Shown here one piece after another: positions 1 to 8,417 of a stretch of 64,000 nucleotides of DNA (within the stretch, counting starts at the first letter, position 1; each line of letters starts with the position of its first letter). The notes under the pieces were generated by a model, which worked only from the letters and a program-made list of their open reading frames with translations, searched no databases and was not told the DNA's origin. This DNA comes from CAVWSM01 sp963798505 (GTDB taxonomy: Bacteria; Actinomycetota; Actinomycetes; Jiangellales; Jiangellaceae): positions 434,001 to 498,000 of the forward strand of contig CAWCTX010000005.1 in assembly GCA_963798505.1 (NCBI GenBank), read 5' to 3'. A program made the translations under genes and the position numbers.

Positions 1-51
1 GCCACGAGTCTAGGTGGCGTCACCGCGACCGGGCGGTGAGAGGAGCAGCAG

Positions 52-234
52 GTGGCCTACTACTGGTGCCTGACCCATGGCCGCGTCGAGGGTGATGCCG
101 GCTGCCCCAACATCGAGCGCATGGGCCCGTACGACACCGAGGCCGAGGCGCTCGGCGCTCTCGAGCGCGCCCACGAGCGCACGAAGGCCTGGGACGAGGC
201 CGACAAGCAGTGGGCAGACGGCGACGAAGCGTGA
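52..234 (+). CDS. small conserved hypothetical protein (60 aa)
   Basis: A 60-residue soluble acidic protein with no recognised function. The GTG start is chosen because an AGGAG sits 6 bases upstream. The N-terminal half has a WCLTHGRVEG stretch followed by a further Cys (Cys18), giving Cys and His residues that could bind a metal, although this is only a guess. The C-terminal half is predicted helical and rich in Glu, Ala and Trp. It is followed by a perfect 21-bp stem hairpin and converges with the histone-like gene. Proteins of this type are found in actinobacteria as I recall, but I cannot name a family. Confidence 0.6.
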   Translation: MAYYWCLTHGRVEGDAGCPNIERMGPYDTEAEALGALERAHERTKAWDEADKQWADGDEA

Positions 235-249
235 GCCTGCACTGACCTG

Positions 250-298
250 GATCAGGGGGACCCGTGTCCAAACCTTCTGGACACGGGTCCCCCTGATC
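250..298. repeat. family A palindrome, probable bidirectional terminator
   Basis: Perfect 21-bp inverted repeat (arms 250-270 and 278-298) with a 7-base loop. The arm begins GATCAGGGGGACCCGTG. It fills the gap between two convergent genes. There is no T-tract on either strand, so it would be a non-canonical terminator. The same arm with one local change (GGGGGA to GGGGCG) recurs at 34981-35070, so this is a dispersed family. Confidence 0.75.
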
Positions 299-320
299 GG
301 TTGCTAGCGGCGGCGGCGGC

Positions 321-826
321 TCAGCGAGCGGCCTTACGTGCCGTCGTCTTGCGTGCCGTGGTCTTGCGCGCCGTGGCCTTGGTTGTCCGCTTGGTGGCGG
401 TGCGCTTGGCCGGTGCGCGCTTGGCGGTGGTCTTCTTGGCCGTCGCCTTCTTGGTGGTGCGCTTGGCCGGTGCGCGCTTGGCGGTGGTCTTCTTGGCCGT
501 CGCCTTCTTGGTGGTGCGCTTGGTGGCGGTGCGCTTGGCCGGTGCGCGCTTGGCGGTGGTCTTCTTGGCGGTGGCCTTCTTGGTCGTCGCCTTCCTCGCC
601 GTGGTCTTGCGCGCGGTGGTCTGCGGGACTTGCGGGCCGTGGTCTTCTTGGCCGCAGTCTTGCGCGTGGCGGTCTTCCTGGTCGCCGTCTTCTTGGCCGC
701 CGTCCTCTTTGCCGGCGCACGCTTGGTTGTGCTGCGCTTGGCGGCGGTCTTCTTGGTGGTGGTCCGCTTGGCAGCGGTCTTCGTTGCAGCGGACGCTCTC
801 GTGGCGGTGGCCCTTGTCGCGGCCAT
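321..826 (-). pseudogene. histone H1-like Lys/Ala/Thr repeat protein, frameshifted
   Basis: Very basic low-complexity protein built of short KKTTAKRAPAKRT-type repeats, like the C-terminal tails of eukaryotic H1 and actinobacterial HU; expected to bind DNA and compact the nucleoid. The ATG at 826 follows a GGAGGAAAGG ribosome site. The first ~63 codons (MAATRATATRAS onward) lie in one frame and the remaining ~105, ending TARKAAR, in another. The switch falls at about 624-636 and one base appears to be missing. Restored length is about 168 residues. No globular HU domain is visible. The repeats make both replication slippage and assembly error plausible causes, so it may be intact in the living cell. 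Confidence 0.7.
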
Positions 827-1156
827 CCTTTCCTCCCCGCACTGAGACGATGTGTTCGACTTCTCGCCGAACTCCTTAAGGCGAGCATGTCACTGTCACT
901 TGCAAGTGTGTGGTATCTGTGCAGATTCGGCGCGCCGAAAACTGCTGGTCAGAGGTGTGTTGCCGCTCGCTCGTGAAGTGTGCCGACGCGTCACACATTG
1001 TCGGTCGTCGATTACCGCGATTGTCCGCGCATTGCTAGAACCCGTGTAGTGCAAGGGAAACAGAAGAGCTGTGCGAATGCATTCGCACAGCTCCGCTGGT
1101 GTGTTAGCGATGCTTCAACCGCTGTTGTGCAGGTGCTGAAGTCGCCAGAAAAAAAG
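827..1156. other. intergenic region upstream of the histone-like gene
   Basis: No supportable gene on either strand. It holds the leader of the histone-like gene (RBS 828-837), and the only clear structure is the 26-bp palindrome at 1067-1092, listed separately, which lies about 65 bases past the panB stop. Confidence 0.5.
1067..1092. terminator. 26-bp perfect palindrome past the panB stop
   Basis: Thirteen-base arms, AGCTGTGCGAATG and its exact complement, meet without a loop. It lies downstream of panB (minus strand), so a terminator is likely. A loopless palindrome also fits a dimeric regulator site for the divergent histone-like gene. There is no T-tract: on the minus strand CTTCTG follows. 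Confidence 0.45.
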
Positions 1157-1993
1157 TTAGGCGTAGGACTGCTCGTCAGACGGGTAGACGCCTGTCACGA
1201 CCTCTTCGGCGTAGGCCTTGGCTGCACGCGTGAGCTCGCCGCGCACGTCGCCGTACCTCTTCACGAAGCGCGGCACACGACCGGCACGCATGCCCGCCAT
1301 GTCCTGCCACACGTTGACCTGCGCGTCGCAATGCGGGCCGGCGCCGATGCCGATCGTGGGGATCGTGAGCTCTTCGGTGACCCGCTTAGCGACCTCGCTC
1401 GGCACCATCTCGAGCACCACAGCGAACGCTCCCGCCCGCTGCAGCGACTTGGCGTCGCGAACGACGCGCTCCGCGTGCTCGCCGCGGCCCTGCACGCGGT
1501 AGCCACCAAGTGCGTTGACGCTCTGCGGCGTGAAGCCGACGTGGCCCATCACCGGGATGCCGGCGTCGACGATCGCCTCGACCGACTCGGCGACGCGCTC
1601 GCCGCCTTCGAGCTTGACGGCCTGCGCACCGCCCTCTTTGAGGAACCGGATCGACGTCTCGAGCGCCTGGTCGGGACCCACCTGGTAAGAGCCGAACGGC
1701 AGATCGGCCACGACCAGCGCGCGCTTCGTGGCCCGGACGACCGCGCGGACAAAGGGCATCAGATCGTTGACCGTGACCGGGATCGTGTCGTCGTAACCGA
1801 GCACGTTGTTGGCGACCGAGTCACCAACGAGCAGCACCGGGATGCCGATCGCGTCGAAGACCTCCGCGGTGTACATGTCGTAGGCCGTGAGCATCGGCCA
1901 TTTCTGCTGACGCTCCTTGGCCTGCTGCAGGTCGCGGATTGTCACGCGCCGGTTGAGAGTGCCGCCGTAGAGGGGTGCGGTCTCCTGCTCCAT
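1157..1993 (-). CDS. panB: 3-methyl-2-oxobutanoate hydroxymethyltransferase
   Basis: Ketopantoate hydroxymethyltransferase, the first committed step of pantothenate and CoA synthesis, transferring a hydroxymethyl group from 5,10-methylene-THF to 2-oxoisovalerate. Family signatures are present: LLVGDSVANNVLGYDDT (metal-binding Asp), VMGHVGFTPQSV, and IPTIGIGAGPHCDAQV near the C-terminus. The 278-residue length is normal for a decameric TIM-barrel PanB. The ATG at 1993 is chosen over the 27-residue upstream extension because AAGGAGG precedes it and MEQETAPLYGG begins the conserved region. It lies just downstream of nadE on the same strand, separated by a family C hairpin, so both cofactor genes may be co-transcribed. 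Confidence 0.95.
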   Translation of the reverse strand: MEQETAPLYGGTLNRRVTIRDLQQAKERQQKWPMLTAYDMYTAEVFDAIGIPVLLVGDSVANNVLGYDDTIPVTVNDLMPFVRAVVRATKRALVVADLPFGSYQVGPDQALETSIRFLKEGGAQAVKLEGGERVAESVEAIVDAGIPVMGHVGFTPQSVNALGGYRVQGRGEHAERVVRDAKSLQRAGAFAVVLEMVPSEVAKRVTEELTIPTIGIGAGPHCDAQVNVWQDMAGMRAGRVPRFVKRYGDVRGELTRAAKAYAEEVVTGVYPSDEQSYA

Positions 1994-2069
1994 GGTTGAG
2001 CCTCCTTCAGCGTCTCGAGGCCGATCTGGTCCCCGGACGCCACGATCCTCGCACGTTGCATGACACAAG

Positions 2070-2117
2070 GGCACCCCGCGTCGATTCGGGCCGGGCCTTG
2101 ATTCGACGCCGGGTGCC
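2070..2117. repeat. family C palindrome between nadE and panB
   Basis: Arms 2070-2086 and 2101-2117 are complementary with one mismatch around a 14-base loop; the core is GGCACCC-N-GCGTCGA. The same core plus the flanking GTTGCGTCGAA recurs at 48519-48574. It sits between two genes read in the same direction, so it could attenuate or process the nadE-panB transcript. Confidence 0.6.
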
Positions 2118-2132
2118 GTTGCGTCGAAGACA

Positions 2133-3888
2133 TCAGCGCGCCGGCTCGCGCCACCTGCTGGTGATCGGCAGCCGGCGGTCGCGCCCGAAGTTGCGGGTGG
2201 AGATCTTCGGACCGGGCGGATACTGGCGGCGCTTGTACTCCGCCCCGTCGACCATGCGCAGGACGCGCTCTACGAGTGCCGGGTCGAAGCCTGCGGCGAC
2301 GAGCTCGGCCGAGCCGCGGTCGAGCTCGACGTAGTCGTCGAGCACGTCGTCGAGCAGCGCATAGTCGGGCAGCGAGTCGGTGTCGAGCTGCCCCGGACGC
2401 AGCTCGGCAGACGGCGGCTTGTCGATGCTGCTCTGCGGGATGGGCGGCCGTTCGCCGCGTTGCTCGGCCACCGCATTGCGCCAGCGCGAGAGCTCCCACA
2501 CGAGCGTCTTGGGTACGTCCTTGAGCGGAGCGAAACCGCCCACGGCGTCGCCGTAGATGGTCGAGTAGCCGACGGCGAGCTCGGTCTTGTTGCCCGTCGC
2601 GAGGACGAGGTGGCCCTCCTCGTTGGAGATGCCCATGAGAGTCATGCCGCGCACCCGCGCCTGGAGGTTCTCCTCGGCGAGGCCGGTGAGGTGCACGTTG
2701 TCGAGGAACGCCTGCACCATCGGGGCGATCGGGATGACGCGGTAGCGAAGTGACGTGCGTGCGGCGAGCTCGGCCGCGTCGTCCATGGAGTGCCCGCTGG
2801 AGTAGATGCTGGGCATCGAGATTCCGTGCACGTTGCTCGTGCCGAGTGCGTCGGCGGCGATCACCGCGCACAGTGCGGAGTCGATGCCGCCGGACAGCCC
2901 CAGGACGACGCTGGAGAACCCGTTCTTGCGTACGTAGTCACGCAGCCCGGTGACGACGGCGGCGTAGGTGACGGCCAGGTCGTCGAGACGCTGCAGTGGT
3001 GGGCGCGGAGACGGCGTCATAGGGCTCGACCGGGTCCTCGGACACCACGGCACGCTCGATCACGATGTCGCCGTGCCGGGCGATGCCCGTGTCGGTCTTG
3101 GCCGGGAGGTCGAGGTCGACGACCAGGCAGCCCTCCTCGAACTGCGGCGCCCGTGCGAGGACCTCGCCATCGGGGCTGACGACGATGGAGTCGCCATCGA
3201 AGACGAGCTCGTCCTGGCCGCCGACCATGTTGACGTAGGCAAGCACGGCTCCGGCCTCGGCTGCCCGCCGCCGGCACAATTCGAGGCGGGTGTCGTCCTT
3301 GGCCCGCTCGAACGGCGAGCCGTTGATGACCAGCAGCAGGCCGGTGCCGACCGCACCCGCAGCGGCCACCGGCCCGCCGTCCTGCCAGATGTCCTCGCAG
3401 ATAGTGAGGGCCACGTCGATGCCGTGAATCCGGACGACGTCGAGAGTGTGACCGGGTACGAAATAGCGGTACTCGTCGAACACTCCGTAGTTGGGCAGGT
3501 GGTGCTTGGCCGCCCGCGCCACCACGGAGCCTTCGTGCAGGACGGCGGCGGCGTTCTGGGGGGAGCCCTTGGGGCGGCCGACCCGCTCGAGGTCCTCGGC
3601 GTCCTCGGCGCGGTCGAGGAACCCGAGGATGACCGTGAGGTGCCCCAGCCCTTCGGCGGCCAGCCGCTCCGCCAGCGCCTCCAGCGCGGCCCGGGACGCG
3701 TCGACGAACGAGCGGCGCAGCGCCAGGTCCTCCACCGGGTAGCCGGTCAGGACCATCTCCGGGAACGCCACCACGTGCGCCCCGCGCTCCGCCGCATGCC
3801 GCGTCCGGGCTACGACCATGTCGGTGTTGCCGGCGAGATCGCCGACGGTGGGGTTGATCTGGGCCAGGGCAAGGCGCAACTGGGGCAC
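2133..3888 (-). pseudogene. nadE: glutamine-dependent NAD(+) synthetase, frameshifted
   Basis: Last step of NAD synthesis: amidation of nicotinate adenine dinucleotide using glutamine ammonia. The N-terminal part (start GTG 3888) is a nitrilase-fold glutaminase with the expected triad Glu44 (AFPEMVLTGYP), Lys128 (AAKHHLPNYG) and Cys164 (TICEDIW). The C-terminal part is the ATP pyrophosphatase domain with SGGIDSAL and a GNKTELAVGYSTIYGD motif. The two lie in different frames: the first continues into nonsense after ...EPYDAVSAP and the second resumes at PPLQRLDDL. One extra G in the GGG at 3001-3003 explains it; removal restores 584 residues, normal for the fused enzyme. Since the product is usually essential, sequence error is the likeliest cause. 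Confidence 0.85.
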
Positions 3889-3943
3889 GAAACAAGCCTA
3901 TGCGGCGGTCGCCAGCCCGCCGCCCTTCACACCCCATGACGTG

Positions 3944-4002
3944 TTGATCATGGCGAAGACGTGATCATTTCGCCTAAATGATCACAACTCGGCCATGATC
4001 AA
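3944..4002. repeat. family D nested GATCA palindrome
   Basis: Two nested inverted repeats. The outer arms TTGATCATGGC (3944-3954) and its complement (3992-4002) enclose GTGATCATTT (3961-3970), a 5-base loop, and its complement (3976-3985). A close relative lies at 49826-49886. Here it sits between divergent genes (nadE and the ArsR-type regulator), so it cannot simply be a terminator and could affect either promoter. Confidence 0.65.
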
Positions 4003-4029
4003 CTCGAAGTTGAGGTTCCGGTCACCGAA

Positions 4030-4065
4030 GTTGCCAAGAAACCTTTGCAAAGGTATGTTGGCAAC
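4030..4065. promoter_or_regulatory. probable operator of the ArsR-type regulator
   Basis: A perfect 12-bp palindrome CCTTTGCAAAGG (4042-4053) is enclosed by an outer inverted repeat, GTTGCCAA (4030-4037) and TTGGCAAC (4058-4065). It lies directly over the possible start codons of the next gene, a common place for an autoregulatory winged-helix operator. No -10/-35 pair can be named confidently. Assignment is by position and symmetry only. Confidence 0.5.
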
Positions 4066-4066
4066 T

Positions 4067-4684
4067 ATGGCAGGCACTCGAGAACCGCGGGCGGCGGACC
4101 GCCACGGGTTCGACCCCGACCGCGACATCGCCGTCGACGCGACAACCCTGCGGGGGATCGCGCACCCCCTCCGCCTGCGCATCCTGGGCTCGCTGCGCGT
4201 CGACGGCCCGCAGACTGCCACGCAGCTCGCCGAGCGGATGGGGGAGTCCAGCGCCTCGACGAGCTATCACCTGCGGATGCTCGCGGCGTACGGGTTCGTC
4301 GCCGACGCACCCGAGCTCGGCAAGGGCCGCGAGCGCTGGTGGCGCGCGGTGCACCGCTCGACCTACTTCGAGACTCCGTCGGACGACTCACCTGAGGCCG
4401 AGCTTGGTGCCGCCTACTTGTCCACGGTCGCCGACATCTATTCGCGCAACATCCAGGCGGCCATCCGCCGCGGCCCCACCCTGCCCGAAGAGTGGCGTCG
4501 CGCGTCCGACATGAGTGACTACGTGTTGACGCTCACCGCCGACGAGGCCGCGGAACTGAGCCGCCAGCTGCACGAGGTGGTCGTCCGCTGGCGTGACGAG
4601 ACGCACGAGCGCACCCAGCCTGCCGGCGCCCGCCACATCACCGTCCAGACCCAGGTCTTCCCTCGCATCGAAGGCATGCCATGA
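4067..4684 (+). CDS. ArsR/HTH_20-type transcriptional regulator
   Basis: Winged-helix DNA-binding protein of about 205 residues. The HTH lies near residues 25-85: RGIAHPLRLRILGSL, then the recognition helix SSASTSYHLRML, then a wing GKGRERWWR. The C-terminal half is helical and probably senses a ligand or dimerises. It overlaps the downstream transporter gene by ATGA, so the pair is translationally coupled, and the regulator probably controls its own operon through the palindrome at 4042-4053. Start is uncertain: ATG 4067 and ATG 4055 are both possible and neither has a good ribosome site; 4067 leaves more room after the AAAGG at 4049-4053. Confidence 0.8.
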   Translation: MAGTREPRAADRHGFDPDRDIAVDATTLRGIAHPLRLRILGSLRVDGPQTATQLAERMGESSASTSYHLRMLAAYGFVADAPELGKGRERWWRAVHRSTYFETPSDDSPEAELGAAYLSTVADIYSRNIQAAIRRGPTLPEEWRRASDMSDYVLTLTADEAAELSRQLHEVVVRWRDETHERTQPAGARHITVQTQVFPRIEGMP

Positions 4685-5991
4685 CAAGCGTTCGCAGCCG
4701 CGCTCCGCTGTACGGGTTGCTCGCGGCCGAGCTGATCTCCGTCAGCGGCACCCGCATGTCGGTGATCGCCGTCCCGTGGTTCGTGCTGCAGACCACCGGC
4801 AGCGCGGTACAGACCGGCGTCGTCACCTTCGTCGAGCTGGGTGCCCTGGTCACCGCGCGCATCCTCGGCGGGCCAATCGTCGACCGTCTCGGCGCGCGCC
4901 GCGCCAGCGTGACCTGCGATGCCATCGCAGCCGTGACGCTGGGGCTCGTGCCGCTGTTGCACGTGCTCGACCTGCTGACGTTCCCAGTGCTGCTCGTGCT
5001 GGTCGGGGTGACCGGGTTGCTGCGTGGCCCGGGCGACAGCGCGAAATACGTCACCATCCCCGATCTCGCCGAGCGGTCCGGGATGAGCAACGAACGCGTG
5101 GCCGGTCTCGTCGACGGCGTCTTCCGCCTGGGTACGTTCATCGGCGCGCCGCTCGGTGCCCTGCTCGTCGCTCAGTTCGGGGCGCCGCTGGTCATCGCCA
5201 TCGACGCGGGCTCATTCGCAGTGGCTGCAGTGCTCGTCGCCATGCTCGTACGCCTGGCGGCCCGGCCCGTCGAGGACTTCGGCGGGTCGCGCGTGCAGAA
5301 GTACATCCGCGAGCTGCGCGAGGGCTTCCTGTTCGTACGCCTCGACCCGTTCCTGCTCGCCGTCGCCACCATGGTCTTCCTCACCAACATGCTCGACCAG
5401 GCGCTCATCGGGGTGCTCATGCCCGTGTGGGCGGACGAGCGGTACGGATCGCCGGCCGTCCTCGGCGCCATCGGTGCGGCCTTCGGCGCTGGCGCGTTCA
5501 TCGGCACGCTCATCTTCACCGCGATCGGAGAGCGCCTGCCGCGGCGAAGGACGTACGCATGGGCCTTCCTGCTCGGCGCCGTCCCGCGCATCTTCGTGCT
5601 GGCCCTGCCCCTGCCGCTCTGGGTCATCGTGGCGGTCAACTTCGTCGGGTCGATCCTCGTCGGCGCCATCAACCCGCTGCTGTCCGCGGCCGAGTTCGAG
5701 CGCATCCCGGAGCATCTGCGGGCCCGCGTCATCGGTGCCGTCGGCGGTCTGGCATGGGCGGGCATGCCCATCGGTGGCCTGATCGGCGGGTGGCTCGCCG
5801 AGTGGCTCGGCGTCACGGCGGCGATCACCGTGGTCGGCATCGCCTACCTGATCGTCACGCTCGATCCGTTCGTGCGGCGAGCCTGGCACCTGATGGACCG
5901 GCAGCCGGAAGCCCTGGCGACAGCGGGGCGCATAAGGGCGCAATTCGGTGGTCCGATCGGGGTGGGCGGGCGATCATGGTCGGCATGGTGA
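4681..5991 (+). CDS. MFS transporter
   Basis: Major facilitator superfamily carrier of 436 residues with about twelve hydrophobic segments, for example VLLVLVGVTGLLRGP, AVATMVFLTNMLDQALIGV and VIVAVNFVGSILVGAINPLL. The loop between helices 2 and 3 has the MFS motif A variant GGPIVDRLGARRAS. It looks like the drug-efflux type often encoded with an ArsR/HTH_20 regulator; the substrate is unknown. Its ATG overlaps the stop of the regulator. The last ~25 residues (after QPEALATAGR) are polar, and the 3' end overlaps the start of the next gene. Confidence 0.85.
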   Translation: MTSVRSRAPLYGLLAAELISVSGTRMSVIAVPWFVLQTTGSAVQTGVVTFVELGALVTARILGGPIVDRLGARRASVTCDAIAAVTLGLVPLLHVLDLLTFPVLLVLVGVTGLLRGPGDSAKYVTIPDLAERSGMSNERVAGLVDGVFRLGTFIGAPLGALLVAQFGAPLVIAIDAGSFAVAAVLVAMLVRLAARPVEDFGGSRVQKYIRELREGFLFVRLDPFLLAVATMVFLTNMLDQALIGVLMPVWADERYGSPAVLGAIGAAFGAGAFIGTLIFTAIGERLPRRRTYAWAFLLGAVPRIFVLALPLPLWVIVAVNFVGSILVGAINPLLSAAEFERIPEHLRARVIGAVGGLAWAGMPIGGLIGGWLAEWLGVTAAITVVGIAYLIVTLDPFVRRAWHLMDRQPEALATAGRIRAQFGGPIGVGGRSWSAW

Positions 5992-6979
5992 GGGATCGGG
6001 TGAGGTTGCCGCTTCAGGGCGGGCTGCCGCCGGTGGATGCGGTGGCCGGCGCCGTCGTGGAGATCGCCTGTGACGAATCCGGGTTCTCCGGCACCAATCT
6101 GCTCGATCCGGCCACCCCGGTGATCACGCACGCGAGTGTCGACCTGAGCGCGGACGAGGCGGTCGGGCTGATCACGGCGCTGCGGTCCGGGTTCCGGTTC
6201 TCGCCGAACGAGTTCAAGTCCGGGCAGTTCCTCCGCGGCCCGGGAGCGGGCGAGGCGCTGGAGTGGTTCCTGGCGGCGCTGAGCGGCCGGGCGCACGTCC
6301 ACCTGGTCGACAAGGAGTACTTCCTCGTCACCCGGATCGTCGACCTGCTCCTGGCCGAGCCGTCGTACGCGGCCGGTACCCGCCTGACCCAGGACCACCG
6401 TCCGGCCGCCCTCGCCTTGTACCGGGCCAGGCGCTCGGCTGGTCCCGACTGGGGTGCCTTCCTCGCGGCCTTCGTCGAGCTGGTCCGGATCAAGCGGCGG
6501 CATCGGCCGGATCGCCGGCCTTGGAGCGGTTCTTCCAGGCGCGGGATGCGCTGGTACGAGACGGGCTCGGCGCGCAGGCCGAGGGTGTCCTCGACGGGCT
6601 CAGCCGGACCCGCGTGCGGGCCGTCCTGACCAGGCTGAGCGACGACGACCGGTCGATCCCGCCACCGCTGGAGCCGATGCTGCCGGCGCTGGCCGAGACC
6701 GTCTTGTTCTGGAGCGGCGGAGAGCGGCAGGTGCTGGTGATCCACGACGAGCAGAGCGCCCTCACGGCCGACCGGTTGAGCCGCCTCCAGCAGGTGCTGG
6801 CCGACGGCGCCGGAGTGTCGCCGCTGGCTGGGCTGGTGATGGTCGACTCCCGGGACGATCCGCGGGTCCAGGTCGCCGACCTCCTCGCTGGGGTGGCCCG
6901 GCGGTTGCCGAGGATCGTCGACGACGGCCCACTCCAGCCGTTCCTCTCCCCGACCTCACTGCGCGATCCCGAGCCGTGA
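5976..6979 (+). pseudogene. DUF3800-like protein, frameshifted
   Basis: The N-terminal part has VEIACDESGFSG, the Asp-Glu-Ser-Gly opening typical of DUF3800, a family with a predicted RNase H-like fold found in phage, mobile and defence settings. The C-terminal part, in another frame, ends with DPRVQVADLLAGVARR, matching the family's Q-x-ADLLAG close. The frame changes between about 6490 and 6512, with one base apparently missing; read through, the protein is about 330 residues. Starts at 5976 or 5985 both overlap the MFS gene. No mobile-element gene is adjacent. The function of DUF3800 is not established, so none is assigned. Confidence 0.6.
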
Positions 6980-7002
6980 CGCGACACCCTAGAGTTAACG
7001 TC

Positions 7003-8340
7003 GTGGACAAGCAGCAGGAGTTCGTGCTCCGGTCGCTCGAGGAACGCGACATCCGCTTTGTGCGACTGTGGTTCACAGACGTGCTCGGCTACCTCAAGTC
7101 GGTGGCCGTGGCGCCCGCCGAGCTCGACAGCGCGTTCGACGAGGGCATCGGTTTCGACGGGTCGGCCATCGAGGGGTTTGCCCGGGTGCACGAGAGCGAC
7201 ATGCTTGCGAAGCCCGATCCGTCGACGTTCCAGGTGTTGCCGTGGCGTGGCGACCTGCAGGGCACCGCGCGCATGTTCTGCGACATCCTGATGCCTGACG
7301 GGTCGCCGTCGTACGCCGACCCGCGCTATGTCCTCAAGCGCACGCTGAGCCGGGCAGCTGACCTGGGCTTCACGTTCTACACGCATCCCGAGATCGAGTT
7401 CTTCTTGTTCAAAGGCGAGCCCATCGGTGGCCAAGACCCAGAGCCGGTCGATGCGAGCGGCTACTTCGACCACACGCCGCATGGCATCTCACATGACTTC
7501 CGCCGCTCAGCCATCACGATGCTCGAGTCGATGGGCATCTCGGTCGAGTTCAGCCACCACGAGGGCGCCCCGGGCCAGCAGGAGATCGACCTGCGCTACG
7601 CCGACGCGCTGACGACGGCGGACAACATCATGACCTTCCGGCTGGTCATCAAGGAGGTCGCCCTCTCGCAGGGGATCTTCGCCTCCTTCATGCCCAAGCC
7701 GTTCACCGACTACCCCGGCTCGGGGATGCACACGCACCTGTCGCTGTTCGAGGGTGACCGCAACGCGTTCCACGAGGCCGGCTCCGACTACCAGCTGTCC
7801 AAGGTCGGCCGGTCGTTCATCGCCGGCATTCTGCGGCACGCCCCTGAGATCACTGCCGTCACCAACCAATGGGTCAACTCCTACAAGCGGCTGTACGGCG
7901 GCGGCGAGGCGCCGGCGTACGTGTGCTGGGGGCACAACAACCGCTCGGCGCTCGTCCGCGTGCCGATGTACAAGCCGCAGAAGGGGCAGTCGACGCGCAT
8001 CGAGTTCCGCGCACTCGACTCCGCGTGCAATCCCTACCTCGCGTTCGCGGTGCTCCTCGCCGCCGGGCTGGAGGGCATCGAGCAGTCGTACGACCTGCCG
8101 CCCGGCGCGGAGGACGACGTCTGGGCGCTCACCCACCAGGAGCGTCGCGCGCTCGGGATCAACCCGCTGCCGGCGTCGCTGGCGGAGGCGATCGACGTGA
8201 TGGAGCACAGCGAGCTCGTCGCCCGGACGCTGGGCGAGCACGTCTTCGACTTCTTCCTCCGCAACAAGAAGGCGGAGTGGGAGGACTATCGCCGGCAGGT
8301 GACCAGGTACGAGCGGGAGCGCATGCTGCCCGTGCTGTGA
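7003..8340 (+). CDS. glnA2: glutamine synthetase GlnA2-type (non-adenylylated)
   Basis: Type I glutamine synthetase, 445 residues, with the beta-grasp N-terminus (GIGFDGSAIEGF), the metal/ATP motif THPEIEFFLF, and the ammonium/glutamate region SGMHTHLS and NRSALVRVP. The position that carries the adenylylated Tyr in GlnA1 reads DVWALTHQERRALG here, so the Tyr is missing and GlnE should not modify it. That matches the mycobacterial GlnA2 subgroup. Actinobacterial GlnA-like paralogues include enzymes acting on glutamate or polyamines, so the substrate is inferred from subfamily only. GTG start. It is followed by an ABC exporter and glnE on the same strand. Confidence 0.85.
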   Translation: MDKQQEFVLRSLEERDIRFVRLWFTDVLGYLKSVAVAPAELDSAFDEGIGFDGSAIEGFARVHESDMLAKPDPSTFQVLPWRGDLQGTARMFCDILMPDGSPSYADPRYVLKRTLSRAADLGFTFYTHPEIEFFLFKGEPIGGQDPEPVDASGYFDHTPHGISHDFRRSAITMLESMGISVEFSHHEGAPGQQEIDLRYADALTTADNIMTFRLVIKEVALSQGIFASFMPKPFTDYPGSGMHTHLSLFEGDRNAFHEAGSDYQLSKVGRSFIAGILRHAPEITAVTNQWVNSYKRLYGGGEAPAYVCWGHNNRSALVRVPMYKPQKGQSTRIEFRALDSACNPYLAFAVLLAAGLEGIEQSYDLPPGAEDDVWALTHQERRALGINPLPASLAEAIDVMEHSELVARTLGEHVFDFFLRNKKAEWEDYRRQVTRYERERMLPVL

Positions 8341-8349
8341 CCTTCGCCA

Positions 8350-8402
8350 GTGATCACGAAGACCTCACCCCCGAAAAATCGGAGCGAACTCTTCGTGATC
8401 AC
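8350..8402. repeat. family D-like palindrome after glnA2
   Basis: Perfect 13-base arms GTGATCACGAAGA (8350-8362) and complement (8390-8402) around a 27-base loop, beginning 9 bases after the glnA2 stop. The GTGATCA core resembles the other GATCA palindromes in the window. It may end the glnA2 transcript ahead of the ABC transporter gene. Confidence 0.55.
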
Positions 8403-8417
8403 GGAGACACTGGCCGC

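Noticed and set aside
301..879. Long hydrophobic plus-strand frame opposite the histone-like gene
   Set aside because: It is the complement of Lys/Ala codons; no ribosome site, and the minus strand has a strong start and a family-like repeat protein.
7003..8340. Housekeeping adenylylated glutamine synthetase
   Set aside because: The LYELPP target Tyr is replaced by a VWALTHQE segment; the adenylylated enzyme is the one at 25016-26440.
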